Source: Prorocentrum cordatum (taxonomy: Eukaryota; Sar; Dinophyceae; Prorocentrales; Prorocentraceae). From it: DNA of 64,000 bases. The notes beneath the pieces were generated by a model. That model was not told where the DNA came from. It saw only the letters and a program-made list of their open reading frames with translations, and searched no databases. The translations under genes were made by a program, and so were the position numbers. This document shows, piece by piece, positions 12,085 through 21,623 of the stretch. The stretch lies in the NCBI GenBank assembly GCA_963575745.1, contig CAUYUJ010012703.1, forward strand, positions 238,392 through 302,391, written 5' to 3'. Every line of letters begins with the position of its first letter. The stretch's first letter is position 1.

Positions 12085-12260
12085 GCGAAGGAGAAGGCCT
12101 TCACAGAGGGCTAGGAAGTCCCCCGGCCTTCTGAGAAGTTTTCTACGCCTTCCCCGGAGACCCAGGAAACCTCTCAGAAGGCGGGAGGGTTTCTGAGAAG
12201 TCCCGCCGCCTTCAGAGAAGGTCTTCTCCTTCTGACTTCCCCGCCTCGCTCGCCGCCGAG
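12085..12260 (+). repeat. Dispersed repeat D, copy 1
   Basis: Landmarks GGAAGTCCCCCGGCCTTCTG, AGAAGTTTTCTACGCCTTCC, CTCAGAAGGCGGGAGGG and TCTGAGAAGTCCCGCCGCC. They recur in order at 14.2, 27.85 and 33.86 kb. Short TTCTGAGAAG-type palindromes recur inside. It lies between family A copies 2 and 3. Confidence 0.7.
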
Positions 12261-12382
12261 AGGAGCTGGGGGTCGAATGGGGCCCACGGGTGGAAACCAT
12301 CGCGACGTCCGAGAGCGGGGGCATCCGCCGCTCTCTCGCTCCTCTCCCTGGCTCTCGCTGGGCCCCCCTCTTCTGCTCCCCT

Positions 12383-12566
12383 CGGCTACGTGCAAGAGTG
12401 ACCCTGGGAAAGAATGACCTTTGGTGCGCGGATTTCAGGGGGCCGCGGGGCGACCAAACATAAGCGCACAAGACGCTACTGTCGCAGCGCGTTCGGCGAT
12501 CGGGGGACCCCAAATTGGCCGGCACCAAAGGTCACTCCGGCGAAGGGTCACTCTTGCGCCTAGTCG
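12383..12566 (+). mobile_element. Fold-back family A, copy 3
   Basis: 184 bp. Left end CGGCTACGTGCAAGAGTGAC with AAGAATGACCTTTGGTGCG; right end CACCAAAGGTCACTCCGGCG with AAGGGTCACTCTTGCGCC. Arms pair over about 45 bp. Confidence 0.8.
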
Positions 12567-13091
12567 AGGTCCTCATCGGTGCGTACCCAAGCTTACGGCG
12601 CCGATTTTTGCTTTTTTGCATGAAGAAATAACAACGTGGGCCCCTGGAGGCCTCGACCCTTCCCCAGGACCGGCTGTGCGCCCCAGAAGCAGATTCTTTG
12701 GCGGCCCTGGGGCTCGGCGAGGGCACCTGGGGCGCAGGAAGCCTTGCGCCAGAGCGCCATTCCTGAGCTCGGGGTAAATTATGAGGAAGTATCGAGCGGG
12801 AGCCGCTGTCGTTGTAGCCGAGCCTCCAAGGGCACACATTTACACTTAAGCCTACGCTCGAGCGGGAGCCTCGTTTTCAGAGGAATTGCAGCCGTCGTCG
12901 AGGCGAAAGCGCGCGGAACCGTTTCCAGAGATCAACAATATTCTCTAGACATGCGTACTCAACAACAACAACAACAACAATCATGACGCGAGGGGGTGTG
13001 CTCGACCCCCCTAGATTTGCGCAGGGACGCGTTCGGGCCAGAACCCAGACCCCCTCGCTTTGTGACAAAAATCACGACGGAAAGTCGTTCG

Positions 13092-13165
13092 CTATTTTCG
13101 GCCTACGGGGGCCCTCAATTACCGGGGCTCGGGACCGTCAAAAACGATTCGGGGCGAAGAACCGG
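13092..13165 (+). repeat. Dispersed repeat family G, copy 3
   Basis: TTTTCGGCCTACGGGGGCCC followed by GGCTCGGGACCGTCAAAAAC. With the inverted copy at 13400-13485 it brackets about 235 bp, so the pair may be the ends of one larger inverted-repeat element. Confidence 0.6.
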
Positions 13166-13399
13166 CCCTAGGAAGGTGGTCCAGACCTCTGGGGCCCACG
13201 CATCGACAAACTTAGAGCAGCCAGATGTCTGGGGTCGAAGGGGGATCCAGCCGCCCAGACACCCGATGTCGTGTATTTCAATATGGGGCCCCCCCAGAAG
13301 CCCCAACCCTCTCCCCAGCCCGGGCATCGTCCGTCGTGCTTTTTCCCCGGGGGGGGGGTCACAGCGTGTCTTCCCCAGGATCTTCTCGACCCCTTCTGC

Positions 13400-13485
13400 G
13401 GGACGCATTTCACCCTGGGCCCGTTCTTGGCGGTCCTGGGGCCCCGTGGGGGCACCCGGAGGCCGCAACATCTGCTGAACCCGTC
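13400..13485 (-). repeat. Dispersed repeat family G, copy 4
   Basis: On the minus strand reads GGCCTCCGGGTGCCCCC, then GGCCCCAGGACCGCCAAGAA. It directly adjoins the GGA tract that starts near 13493. Confidence 0.55.
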
Positions 13486-13492
13486 CGTCGTG

Positions 13493-13562
13493 GAGGAGGA
13501 GGAGGAGGAGGAGGAGGAGGAGGAGGAGGAGGAGGAGGAGGAGGAGGAGGAGGAGGAGGATC
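13493..13562 (+). repeat. (GGA)n microsatellite
   Basis: Pure GGA run of about 70 bp abutting a G repeat copy. Confidence 0.95.
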
Positions 13563-14004
13563 TCTGCCTCGGCGGGAGGACGTCCGGTCGGCGGCCCCAG
13601 GCCTCGGAGAGAGCGGCCTCCCCTGGGGCCGAAGAGCAGCCTGACACCTCCGCCTCGGGTCGCTCTTCCTGACCTCGTTTTCGCTCTTGGGTTGTGGTGC
13701 ATTTTTGCGTAGCTATGTGCATGTATATGCGGACTTTTCGTGAAGCATTCTCTTGGCGTCGGACGTCCGGGCGCGGCGACGAGGGGCCCTCTCGGGAGGC
13801 GGAGCAGCACGGCAGAGTGCTGGCCAGCACGGAGCCCCGAGCGGGGAGCTCCCTTCGCTGTGGGGGTGGACGCTGTGCGGGGTGAGCCGTGTGGCGTGAG
13901 CTGTGGTTCGGCGGCCAGCAGGGGGGGGGGAGCGAGGCAACTCGTGAAACGCAGTCGAGAAATCGTCTCGAGACTGTATCTTTCGACTCCTTTTAAGATG
14001 GCCT

Positions 14005-14352
14005 CCCCTGGAGGGACATGCCCGACTGAAGCCTAGATTTTGGGTCGGGGAGCGCGGTCGCGGCCGAGGCCGGCTCGCCGTGGCCAGGGAGCGCCCCTCC
14101 GCTCCCGAGGCAGCGCGCCTCGTTGTGTAGCACCAAGGGCGGTGCACACCACGGCTCGGCGGCGGGCGTGGAGGGGAAAAGTTGAAAGGGGCTGGCCTTT
14201 TCGGAAGGCTCGGAAGTCCCCCGGCCTTCCGAGAAGTTATCGGAGCCGCCCCCGAAGACTCAGCACACTCCTCAGAAGGCGCGAGGGCCTCCGAGAAGTC
14301 GCGCCGCCTTCGAAGAGGGCCTTCTCCTTCTCGCTCTCCCGCCTCGACCGCA
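14005..14352 (+). repeat. Dispersed repeat D, copy 2 (long form)
   Basis: Starts GGAGGGACATGCCCGACTGA. It runs through GGTCGGG, CGGTGCACACCACGGCTCGG and GGAAGTCCCCCGGCCTTCCG to the CAGAAGGCGCGAGGGCCTCC end. It matches 27610-28005 throughout, but lacks the (CCT)n tract found inside that copy. Confidence 0.75.
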
Positions 14353-14374
14353 GCCGAATGGTGGGTGCAAGCCT

Positions 14375-14520
14375 CTGTGGTGTGAGCTATTGTTGTGTAA
14401 GGTATGTTGTGCACGCTATGCTGTGTGAACTGTGCAGTGCAAGCTATACAATTTCATACATGTTGCGTGAGCTATGCGATGCAGGTTATGTGGTGTGAGC
14501 TGTGGCGTGCATCCGCCCTG
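14375..14520 (+). repeat. Degenerate TGTGAGCTATG minisatellite
   Basis: TGTGTGAGCTATG-like words (TGTGTAAGGTATG, GCGTGAGCTATG, GTGTGAGCTGTG) recur about every 15-25 bp. A related stretch lies at 63118-63235. Confidence 0.6.
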
Positions 14521-14639
14521 GGCTCATGGCGCCCACGAGCACCCGTGAGCCGCCCACGGGCGCCACCCAATTACCCAGTAAGACAAGTACACATCTCTAA
14601 ATGCAAATACTGTTTGGGAAATAACGGCACCCGTGCGAC

Positions 14640-14800
14640 AGGATGAGCAGGGGAGACGAGGGAGAGGAGGGATGGAGGGAGGGAGGGAGGGAGGGGAGGG
14701 GAGGGGAGGAGGAGGAAGGGAGGGAGGGCGGGCGGGCGGGCGGCGGCGGCGGGCGGGCGGGCGGAGGAGGAGGAGAGGAGGAGGGAGGAGGAGGAGGAGG

Positions 14801-14898
<98 letters not shown>

Positions 14899-15105
14899 GA
14901 TGATGATGATGATGATGATGAGATGAGGATGAGATGAGGATGAGGATGAGGAGGAGGAGGAGGAGGAGGAGGGAGGAGGAGGAGGAGAGGAGGAGGAGGC
15001 GGAGGAGGAGGAGCGGAGGAGGAGGAGGAGGAGGAGGAGAGGAGAAGAGGGGGAGGAGGAGGAGGATGAGGGAGGAGGAGGGAGGAAGGGGGAGAGAGGA
15101 AGAGC
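14640..15105 (+). repeat. GGA-GAT-GGA compound microsatellite
   Basis: GGAGG and GGGA tracts to about 14800, a largely pure GAT tract to about 14935, then GAGGA tracts. Total about 465 bp. Long Asp/Met/Ser/His-rich frames across it are artefacts of the repeat. Confidence 0.95.
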
Positions 15106-15460
15106 GATACCCCAACGACCGCCTCTGACCTCACCGGAGACCACTTCCCTCCAAAACGACAGAGCGCCCGCCGCCGCTTCACCCGCGCCCGCGGGCCGAG
15201 CCCCCAACGGCGCCCGCGGGCAACCGCGGACCTCCCCCGCGGCCCGGACGCGCGTGGCCCCGCCGCTCCGCGGCGCGCGCCCGCGCGGCGCGGTCAGTGG
15301 CCCCCCCCCCCGTCTGAGACTGAAGGCGCCCAGCGGACACACAGATAGATAGAAGCGAGTTCCACGACGCCTCGTACTTCTCGATCTTTCCTGGAATTTC
15401 GCCTTCTCTCCACTTCCCGTGTCTCCCCATACTCTCAAGGGCATCCACGTTTATTTGTGT

Positions 15461-15507
<47 letters not shown>
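15461..15507 (+). repeat. (GT)n microsatellite
   Basis: About 22 GT units between TTTGTGTCA and TTTCTCTCC. Confidence 0.95.
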
Positions 15508-15508
<1 letters not shown>

Positions 15509-15509
15509 C

Positions 15510-16022
15510 TCTCCTCCTGAGAGATCTCCGGGTCCCCGACGGCAGGCTTTTTTTCAATCCTTTTCCTAGATTTCGTCCTCGGGGGCCCCTTGTTCGGCCC
15601 CAAGGGGCCATCAAGCAGGGATCCCACGGAGCGAAGAGTTGCCCCTGGGGGCAAGGGCGGGGACCTCCGTTGCCGTGTACCGAACTGATCACATCGTCAG
15701 ATGTCTGGGTCTTCGCGCCGATGTTTTTTGTTTGCGACAGGCGATTCTGACTCGTTTCGGGCCCCGGGGCCTTCACGGACCAGTCTGGATCGAAAGATGC
15801 AGCGGAAAGGTGGGGTCCAGGGAGCTGGTCGTGTCGGGCGGGTGGTACTGGGGGGTGACCTACTTGGGGGTGAAGAGGAAGGCTCTGAAGGGGATCTTTG
15901 GGGCCCCTCTTGGAGCTTTGGGGCCCTCTTTGGAGCCAGCACGGGCCCGCTCTTCGCCCCCCACTGAGGTCCCCCCCCCCAGCACCACCCGCCCGATCGT
16001 GTTTTTTCCCCGATCCTGGTCT
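15510..16022. other. No gene recognised
   Basis: GC-rich DNA with words such as AGATGTCTGGG that also occur near 13.22 and 62.16 kb, hinting at an older dispersed repeat. Boundaries cannot be set by eye. Confidence 0.4.
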
Positions 16023-16210
16023 GATCTAGGGGAACGAATAATGACACACACACATACAAGCTCGGAAGTGCGCGCGGATTCCTCGGATCGGCGCCGAGCG
16101 CGCCAGGGGTGGCGCCGGAGGCGCCGCCACGGGGCTCCAGCGCCGATCCGAGAAAGCCGCGCAGACCTCCGAGCTTTTACGTTTGTGTCGGTCTTCGTTC
16201 CTCGATGATC
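16023..16210 (+). mobile_element. Fold-back family H, copy 3 (best-preserved)
   Basis: 188 bp with long arms. Left GGAACGAATAATGACACACA, then AGCTCGGAAGTGCGCGCGG, then CTCGGATCGGCGC. Right, reverse-complemented: GGAACGAAGACCGACACAAA, AGCTCGGAGGTCTGCGCGG and CTCGGATCGGCGC. About 70 bp of each arm can pair around a GGCGCCGGAGGCGCC centre. No coding capacity. Confidence 0.75.
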
Positions 16211-16234
16211 TCGCGACGTCGGATCTCAAGGCTT

Positions 16235-16402
16235 CTCTTAGCTCGGGCATGTCCTCCTATAGGCGGTCTCTGGACGAAGCACATGACAAATAGTCAAACG
16301 AGACTCCCGAATCGTCAAGCATAGTCGGAACATCGTCCCCGGACTATTCTCTGACTACTTCTGAACATTCCTCCTGCAGAGGGGCGTGCCCGACTTAAGG
16401 CT
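16235..16402 (+). mobile_element. Fold-back family C, copy 1
   Basis: Left AGCTCGGGCATGTCCTCCTA; right TTCCTCCTGCAGAGGGGCGT, then GCCCGACTTAAGG, an imperfect inverted repeat. The interior ACATCGTCCCCGGA and TAGTCAAACGAG words match the copy at 27455. It follows the 16.0-kb H element by about 25 bp. Confidence 0.6.
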
Positions 16403-16407
16403 TCTCC

Positions 16408-16530
16408 TCCGCTCCGGCCAAACACCGAGGCTCCGCTCCGCTCGGTGCGGCCCTTCCGCTTCGGCCAAACATCGAGGCTCTGCTCCGCTCGGTGCGGCCC
16501 CTCCGCTCCAGCTAAACACCGAGGCCCTCC
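16408..16530 (+). repeat. Tandem repeat of about 55 bp
   Basis: GGCCAAACACCGAGGCTCCG, then CTCCGCTCGGTGCGGCCC, recurs with small changes about 2.3 times. Confidence 0.75.
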
Positions 16531-16662
16531 TCCCCGGGGCTCGCAGAGCGGCCCAGGGGGCCCCGGGGGGCCTCGGCTCGCACCACCCGCGGAGGTAGGT
16601 CTGGGGCTGCCGCGAGGCCCCGCCGGCATGCCGTGCCCTGCGAGTGGATACCAAGTCGCTCG

Positions 16663-17080
16663 GCGGAGGAGGAGGAGGAGGAGGAGGAGGAGGAGGAGGA
16701 GGAGGGGGAGGAGGAGGAGGAGGAGGAGGAGGAGGAGGAGGGGGAGAGAAGGAGGAGGAGGAGGAGGGGAGGAGGGAGGGAGGAGGGGGAGGAGGGAGGA
16801 GGGAGGAGGGGAGAAGTGGAGAAGTGGGAGAAGTGGGAGAAGTGGGAGAAATGGGAGGAGGGAGGCAGGAGGGAGGGAAGGGGAGGAGGGAGGAGGAGGA
16901 GGAGGAGGAGGAGGGAGGAGGGAGGAGGGAGGAGAGGAGGGAGGAGGGAGGAGGGAGGAGAGGAGGAGGGAGGAGGGAGGAGGAGGAGGGAGGAGGGAGG
17001 AGGAGGAGGGAGGAGGGAGGAGGGAGGAGGAGGAGGAGGAGGAGGAGGAGGAGGAGGAGGGAGGGAGGAGGAGGAGGACC
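16663..17080 (+). repeat. (GGA)n tract of about 415 bp
   Basis: GGA, GGAGGGA and AAGTGGGAG units on one strand only, nearly pure purine throughout. Frames crossing it encode homopolymeric Glu, Gly, Arg, Ser, Pro or Leu and are not genes. Confidence 0.95.
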
Positions 17081-17395
17081 AGTGTAAACGTAAGAATCAT
17101 CAACGATGTTGGAGTAAATTCCACCCTCCAAGCTCCCTCTTCATAGGCCCCTACAACGGCTCATATCCATTGATGGAGCTGCTTCGTTGGAAGGCACCCG
17201 TTTGAAGACCCTGAAGCATGCCACATTGTTCTCGGGATTCCAACGCCACAGATCAACCTGACTGTTGCGTCTTGACGATCCGGAATCGTGCCAGAACGCC
17301 ATTCCTAAGACTTCAACGCAGAGAATCAACGTAACTGTTGCACTCGCATAATCTTGAATCTTTCAAGAACCCCATTTCTGGTACGTTGATGATGG

Positions 17396-17760
17396 AAATC
17401 CGTGAAACCCTTGCAATTGTTTCAAACGAATGTGCGCGGCGGTAAAGCGATAACCACATTTTGAAAACGACCCGCCCTCAATCCGTGAAGCTCTTGCAAA
17501 TGTTTGAAACGAATGTGCTCCGCGCTAAGGCGAGAGCCACATTTCGAAAACCACTCGCCCCCAATCCGTGAAACTCTGGCAAATTTTAAACGAATGTGCG
17601 CCGCGCTAAGGCGAGAGCCACATTTTGAAAACCACCCGCCCTTTATTCGTGAAACCCTGGCGAATTTTTAAAACGAATGCGCTCCGCGCGAAGACGAAAG
17701 CCACATTTTGAAAACCACCCGCCCTCCATTTGTGAGACTGTTGCCAATTTCTAAACTTCA
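17396..17760 (+). repeat. Satellite T2, about 84 bp x 4.3
   Basis: Units begin near 17398, 17482, 17565, 17649 and 17733 with GTGAAAC(C/T)CTTGCAA-like sequence. They continue AAACGAATGTGCGCCGCGCT, GCCACATTTTGAAAACCACC and CGCCCTC. Only one array of this family is visible in the window. Confidence 0.85.
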
Positions 17761-17860
17761 AACCCATAACTATTAAGGAAGTCTCAGGCGAAACGCCCGG
17801 CCCGCCCTAAAAATTGGCCTCGGGGTGCGACAGGGGGAAGTTATCCATAAGGAAAAATAA

Positions 17861-18013
17861 TGGAGGACGGTGAGGATGAGGATGAGGATGAGGAGGAGGA
17901 GGATGATGAGAAGGAGGAGGAGGAGGAGGAGGGAGAAGAAGGAGGGAGGAGGTGGAGGAGGGAGGAGGAGGGAGGAGGAGGAGGGAGGAGGAGGATGAAG
18001 AGGAGGAGGAAGG
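17861..18013 (+). repeat. GGA/GAT microsatellite at the left side of the LINE
   Basis: GATGAGGATGAGGAGG grading to GGAGGGAGGAGG. It ends only about 260 bp before the ORF1 start of the retroelement. Confidence 0.9.
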
Positions 18014-18271
18014 GTTCTGGCCGAAAACGGTCCACGGCCTTAGGTGGTCACACAGCCGTTACCGTGCCGACCCTTTGCGCTGCTCTCCTCGGATGGACAG
18101 CCGCCACATTCGTTTCTTTTCCGCATATCTTGTTAGATCACGGAGAGAGCATCAGAACCAGCCTGGCACCGCAGACAGAGGGCTAGGAGGACTTTTTCTC
18201 GTCTCTTGCTACGTGCGCTGCAGTCGAAAGCACTGTTGGATTCTCATCACGCCAGTCCGAGACAGTTCGAC

Positions 18272-20035
18272 ATGTGGACCTGCAGGCAGTGCAATCGTAG
18301 CCACAAGAACTCCGTATGGCATTGTGTATGTGGGACAATGTGGGCAGCACGACCCCCCCAAAGAGAGATGCCAGCCAGTCTCGTAGACGCCCAGAGAGAG
18401 ACTCCAGCCAATCTAGGAAGCGCACGGGCAAAATGAGTGAGATCATTTGCAGTATTCCCATCGCCACCCCAGACGAGGCCATGAGTCACGCCGTATGGAG
18501 CAAACCGCCTGAGGACTTAGACGAAGCAGTCAAATACCGAAAGGAGGTCCAGGCCAAACTACAGCGGCTGGGACACCTGTACTACGCGGGCATGCAGGCG
18601 GACAGGGCTGACACTGACATGGCAGTTGAGCTGGGGGTGCTCAAATACATGGTGGCGGCCAGCAGGGGATCAGAAAAACTGGGCAACGAGCTTCGCAGCA
18701 AGCTGACCGCCGCAAAGGACCGACTACGCACTGTGCAGCGCAAACTGGATCAGGCCATGGAGGAAGAAGGGTCACTCAAACGCAGCATCGAGAAGTATGT
18801 CGAGTCGATTGAGCAGCTCGAAGATGAGGAACCCGACGACTGGATCATGGAAGAGCCCGACCGTGCCAGCAATCGCCGAGCCAACAGTCAGGGGCTCGGT
18901 GAGACCAAATCGCAGCCCGCGGCCAGGGTCATACCACCACCGCCACCGCAGCCAATCGCCCCTCCTGCCCTGCAGCAAGTTGATCCGCAAACAGCATTGC
19001 ACACAGCACGTGATGCGGAACTCATGAAATACATGGGAGACATTGCTTCTTCGTTACGGGACAGGTTGCAGCAGAAACAAAGGTCGGTCATATTCAAAAT
19101 GCCCACATCTTCCATGCCCAGGCCATCTCGAAGCTGTTAGAATTCCAGGCTGGTGGGCCAGCAGGATCAGCAGCTCCAGCAGGTGCCCAATAGATACATC
19201 AGATGGGGTTTCCACAGCCTGACCAGTCGTCGACAGTGCAGACGGTGGCAAAAGAGGCTACGCAGCACTTGACAGAGGCGGGCCAGCAGCGCAGCGCAGT
19301 ACGGCGCCCGCAGCTGGGGCGGCGCAGGGCGCAGCGGCATGGGCGTGGCCACCGCAGCCCCCGCCGCCGCCGCCGGCGCCTCAGCAAGCGCAGGCAGCCC
19401 CCCAGCTAAAGGCAGCAAGCCCCTCGCCGCCGCCGCCGCAGCCAGTGCTGCCGGCCACCCCGCCAGCCCGAGCAGGGTTCGGCTCGCCGTCAGCGGTGTT
19501 AGTACCAACCGCCCCGAAGGCCATGTGCTCGCCAACGCCATGTGCCCTCGGCACGGCCACACCGAAGGCGGGAAACGAGCACGACAAGGTGAAGGAAGAG
19601 GAGGAGACAGTGGTGCCAATCTCGCAGAGCCAACTAGCGCCGACCCAGATGCTGGCAGATCCCAACGAGAGCATCCCTGGGCCGATGCGCCTCTTTCAGC
19701 ATATCCAGCCAGCAGCGATCGACCTGTCGCAGGCCAGCAGCGTGCCGAACGCTCAGCCATCGCCAGCGTCGCCTGCCTCGCAACTGTACCCACCAACATG
19801 GGCAGCCGCGACCGACGCAGCAACCGCGGCAGCAGCCATGCAGCACGCGATGGCGGAACAGCCCTCGCAAGCCGACAGCGTTGGGAAGACGTCGGTGAAG
19901 CAGGAGGTCAAAACAGAGGCAAATCAGATGAGCGAGAAGAAGCACGGGAGGGAGGACATGGAGGAGGGCACGCCTGCGAGAGAGAGAGGGAGAGAGCCGC
20001 AATACCAGTGCTACGAGGAGGATCGCGAAGTGTGA
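18272..20035 (+). pseudogene. LINE ORF1-like protein: zinc finger, coiled coil, Q/A/P-rich tail
   Basis: The start chosen is the ATG at 18272, giving MWTCRQC...WHCVCGTMW, a four-cysteine RanBP2-like knuckle. The frame then shifts at a C7 run (18353-18359). From there a basic SQSRRRPERDSS segment leads to a charged helix-rich region (about 18480-18850, for example KLQRLGHLYY and RTVQRKLDQAMEEE) that looks like a coiled coil. The frame changes again near 19.08 kb and by about 19.3 kb. The last part is Q/A/P-rich, then acidic and basic (KQEVKTEANQMSEKKHGRED), ending EDREV at a TGA. By position it should be the nucleic-acid-binding ORF1 product. No RRM or CCHC knuckle was seen. As it stands it is frameshifted. 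Confidence 0.65.
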
Positions 20036-20850
20036 GCCAAGTAACTTTTGGTGACACGCAGGCACGACGGTTTGGGTATAATAAACTGCCGTGCGCACGT
20101 TCAGCATTATACTCCATCAGACGCGGGACACAGCCGTCTGGTAGCATTTTGCGCTCTCCCTCAACTCTTTCATCTTCAGACGCGCGGGTTTTGCGTCATA
20201 ATACAGTTGGGCATGCTCACTACATCTCACCATCCTGCATTGCACATACTGCTGACGACGCTGACATGAGTGCTGACATGACTCACTATGCCATGGGGAG
20301 GGTTATGCCCAGCCAATCGACGTGTTTGCCTTCTAGATTGTCGAGTGTCGCGCCCCAGCAATCTTCTACCTCGTGCACCACTTCAAGGCGAAGGATCCGA
20401 TTGAGGTGCAAAACCGAGGCCAACGGCACATGCTATACCTCTTGCGATGCGGTTGGCCGCAATGAGGGTTCGACATCGGCCAGCTCACACCGCGAGGTGA
20501 CAGCAGTGGCGGTGCATGTCTCTTCGGTATCTGCGAGCGCGAGAGCTGGAGATGATGGGCTATTCTCCCCAGTGCATATGCCTCGCAAGCGGCTGACGTA
20601 CAAACAGCCAGGACCGAGGGGCACCAATATTTCTCGCACCTCACCCCTCCCCGTCATAGGGCCTGACCAAGGCTCTGATCAGGAAGTGCCTCCGCCAGAG
20701 GAGGCGCGGGGTCTGCAAAGTCAGGGCCCAACAGTACTGTCCTTATGTAATTTCATTTCTTCGCCATCAGGTGCCTCCCATCAGGACATTATGCTTGGTA
20801 TTTATCAGGAAGTTGATTTACCTAACGTTTTACGGCAGCATTAGAACTAG
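20036..20850 (+). other. Spacer between ORF1 and the RNase H region, possibly decayed coding DNA
   Basis: One frame remains open across most of this stretch by chance. A different frame near 20310-20540 reads protein-like sequence (IFYLVHHFKAKDPIEVQNRG) but contains TAG and TGA stops. It could be the N-terminal part of ORF2 or an untranslated spacer. I recognise no domain. Confidence 0.35.
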
Positions 20851-21623
20851 TTTCATCCAAGGAGAAGCGTCGATGGCATCAAGCTGCACCCTATGGCGAC
20901 ATTTGCGCTAGGCGTATCAGTTCCTGTAAATGCCAGGCCTGTCAAGCTACATATGTACTGTGACGCGTCCTTTAAGAGGACGCTTTCCAGAAGTGCATGG
21001 GCTTTTGTCGCAGTGTCTACCAGCGGGGTTGGTGATGTATGCTATCTTGGCATTGAAAAATGAATGCTGCACTATCGACATCGATCGATCTCGATAACGC
21101 CGAAATAACTAGCACCACGATCGAGATGATGGGTATCCTCTGGTCATGCGTCTGTATTCTTGCGTACTACGGGCCCCAAATGGAAGCCTCGCCTGCATCG
21201 CTACCGCTCTTCGGGATCTTCTGTGATAACGAATCAGCAGTTGGGATTGCTCTTGTGAATCAAGTACCGCATGCAGACTATGAACTAGCACACCTAACAT
21301 ACACCATATATCAATGGGCTCGGCGTCGTTTCGGAGTTGCGTTATGGCACGCCAAAGGGCGCGCTCGCAACCCGTGGAACGAGTTCGGAGACTCGGTGGC
21401 TAAGGACGACGACGCCATATCGACCCTTCCTCCAGACGGCCTCAAGGAGGCCCTCCACTTCGACAGGAGCATGGGCTGGCTGTGGCTCATGCGAGCCCCG
21501 CAGGCAGTTCGGGCAGCATGTCCACTTCGGGACAAGAACCAATGGGTCCCAGGTCCCCCTCCGCAGTGCCAGGAACGGCCATTCAGCGCCATGCCCAAAA
21601 TACCCATGGAAGGTAACCTGTGA
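20851..21623 (+). pseudogene. RNase H domain of the LINE, N-terminal to the endonuclease
   Basis: Would degrade RNA in RNA/DNA hybrids during reverse transcription. The first strand is VKLHMYCDASFK with the first catalytic Asp at 20962. The catalytic Glu is in TTIEMMG at 21123. The second Asp is in FCDNESA at 21225, and the last Asp is in NEFGDSVAK at 21390. The segment equivalent to the canonical KGH(A/S)G...NE loop reads AKGRARNPWNE, so Arg at 21360 replaces the usual His; that is the pattern known from archaeal-type RNase HI. The reading frame breaks at an A5 run (21056-21060), where one base appears to be missing. It ends TGA at 21621-21623, touching the endonuclease frame, so both were probably one polyprotein. 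Confidence 0.75.

Noticed and set aside
20036-20844. Extension of the 501-codon + strand frame as the real ORF1 end
   Set aside because: The frame that ends EDREV at 20035 has the more protein-like composition and continues the charged tail. The longer frame looks like an overlapping shadow.
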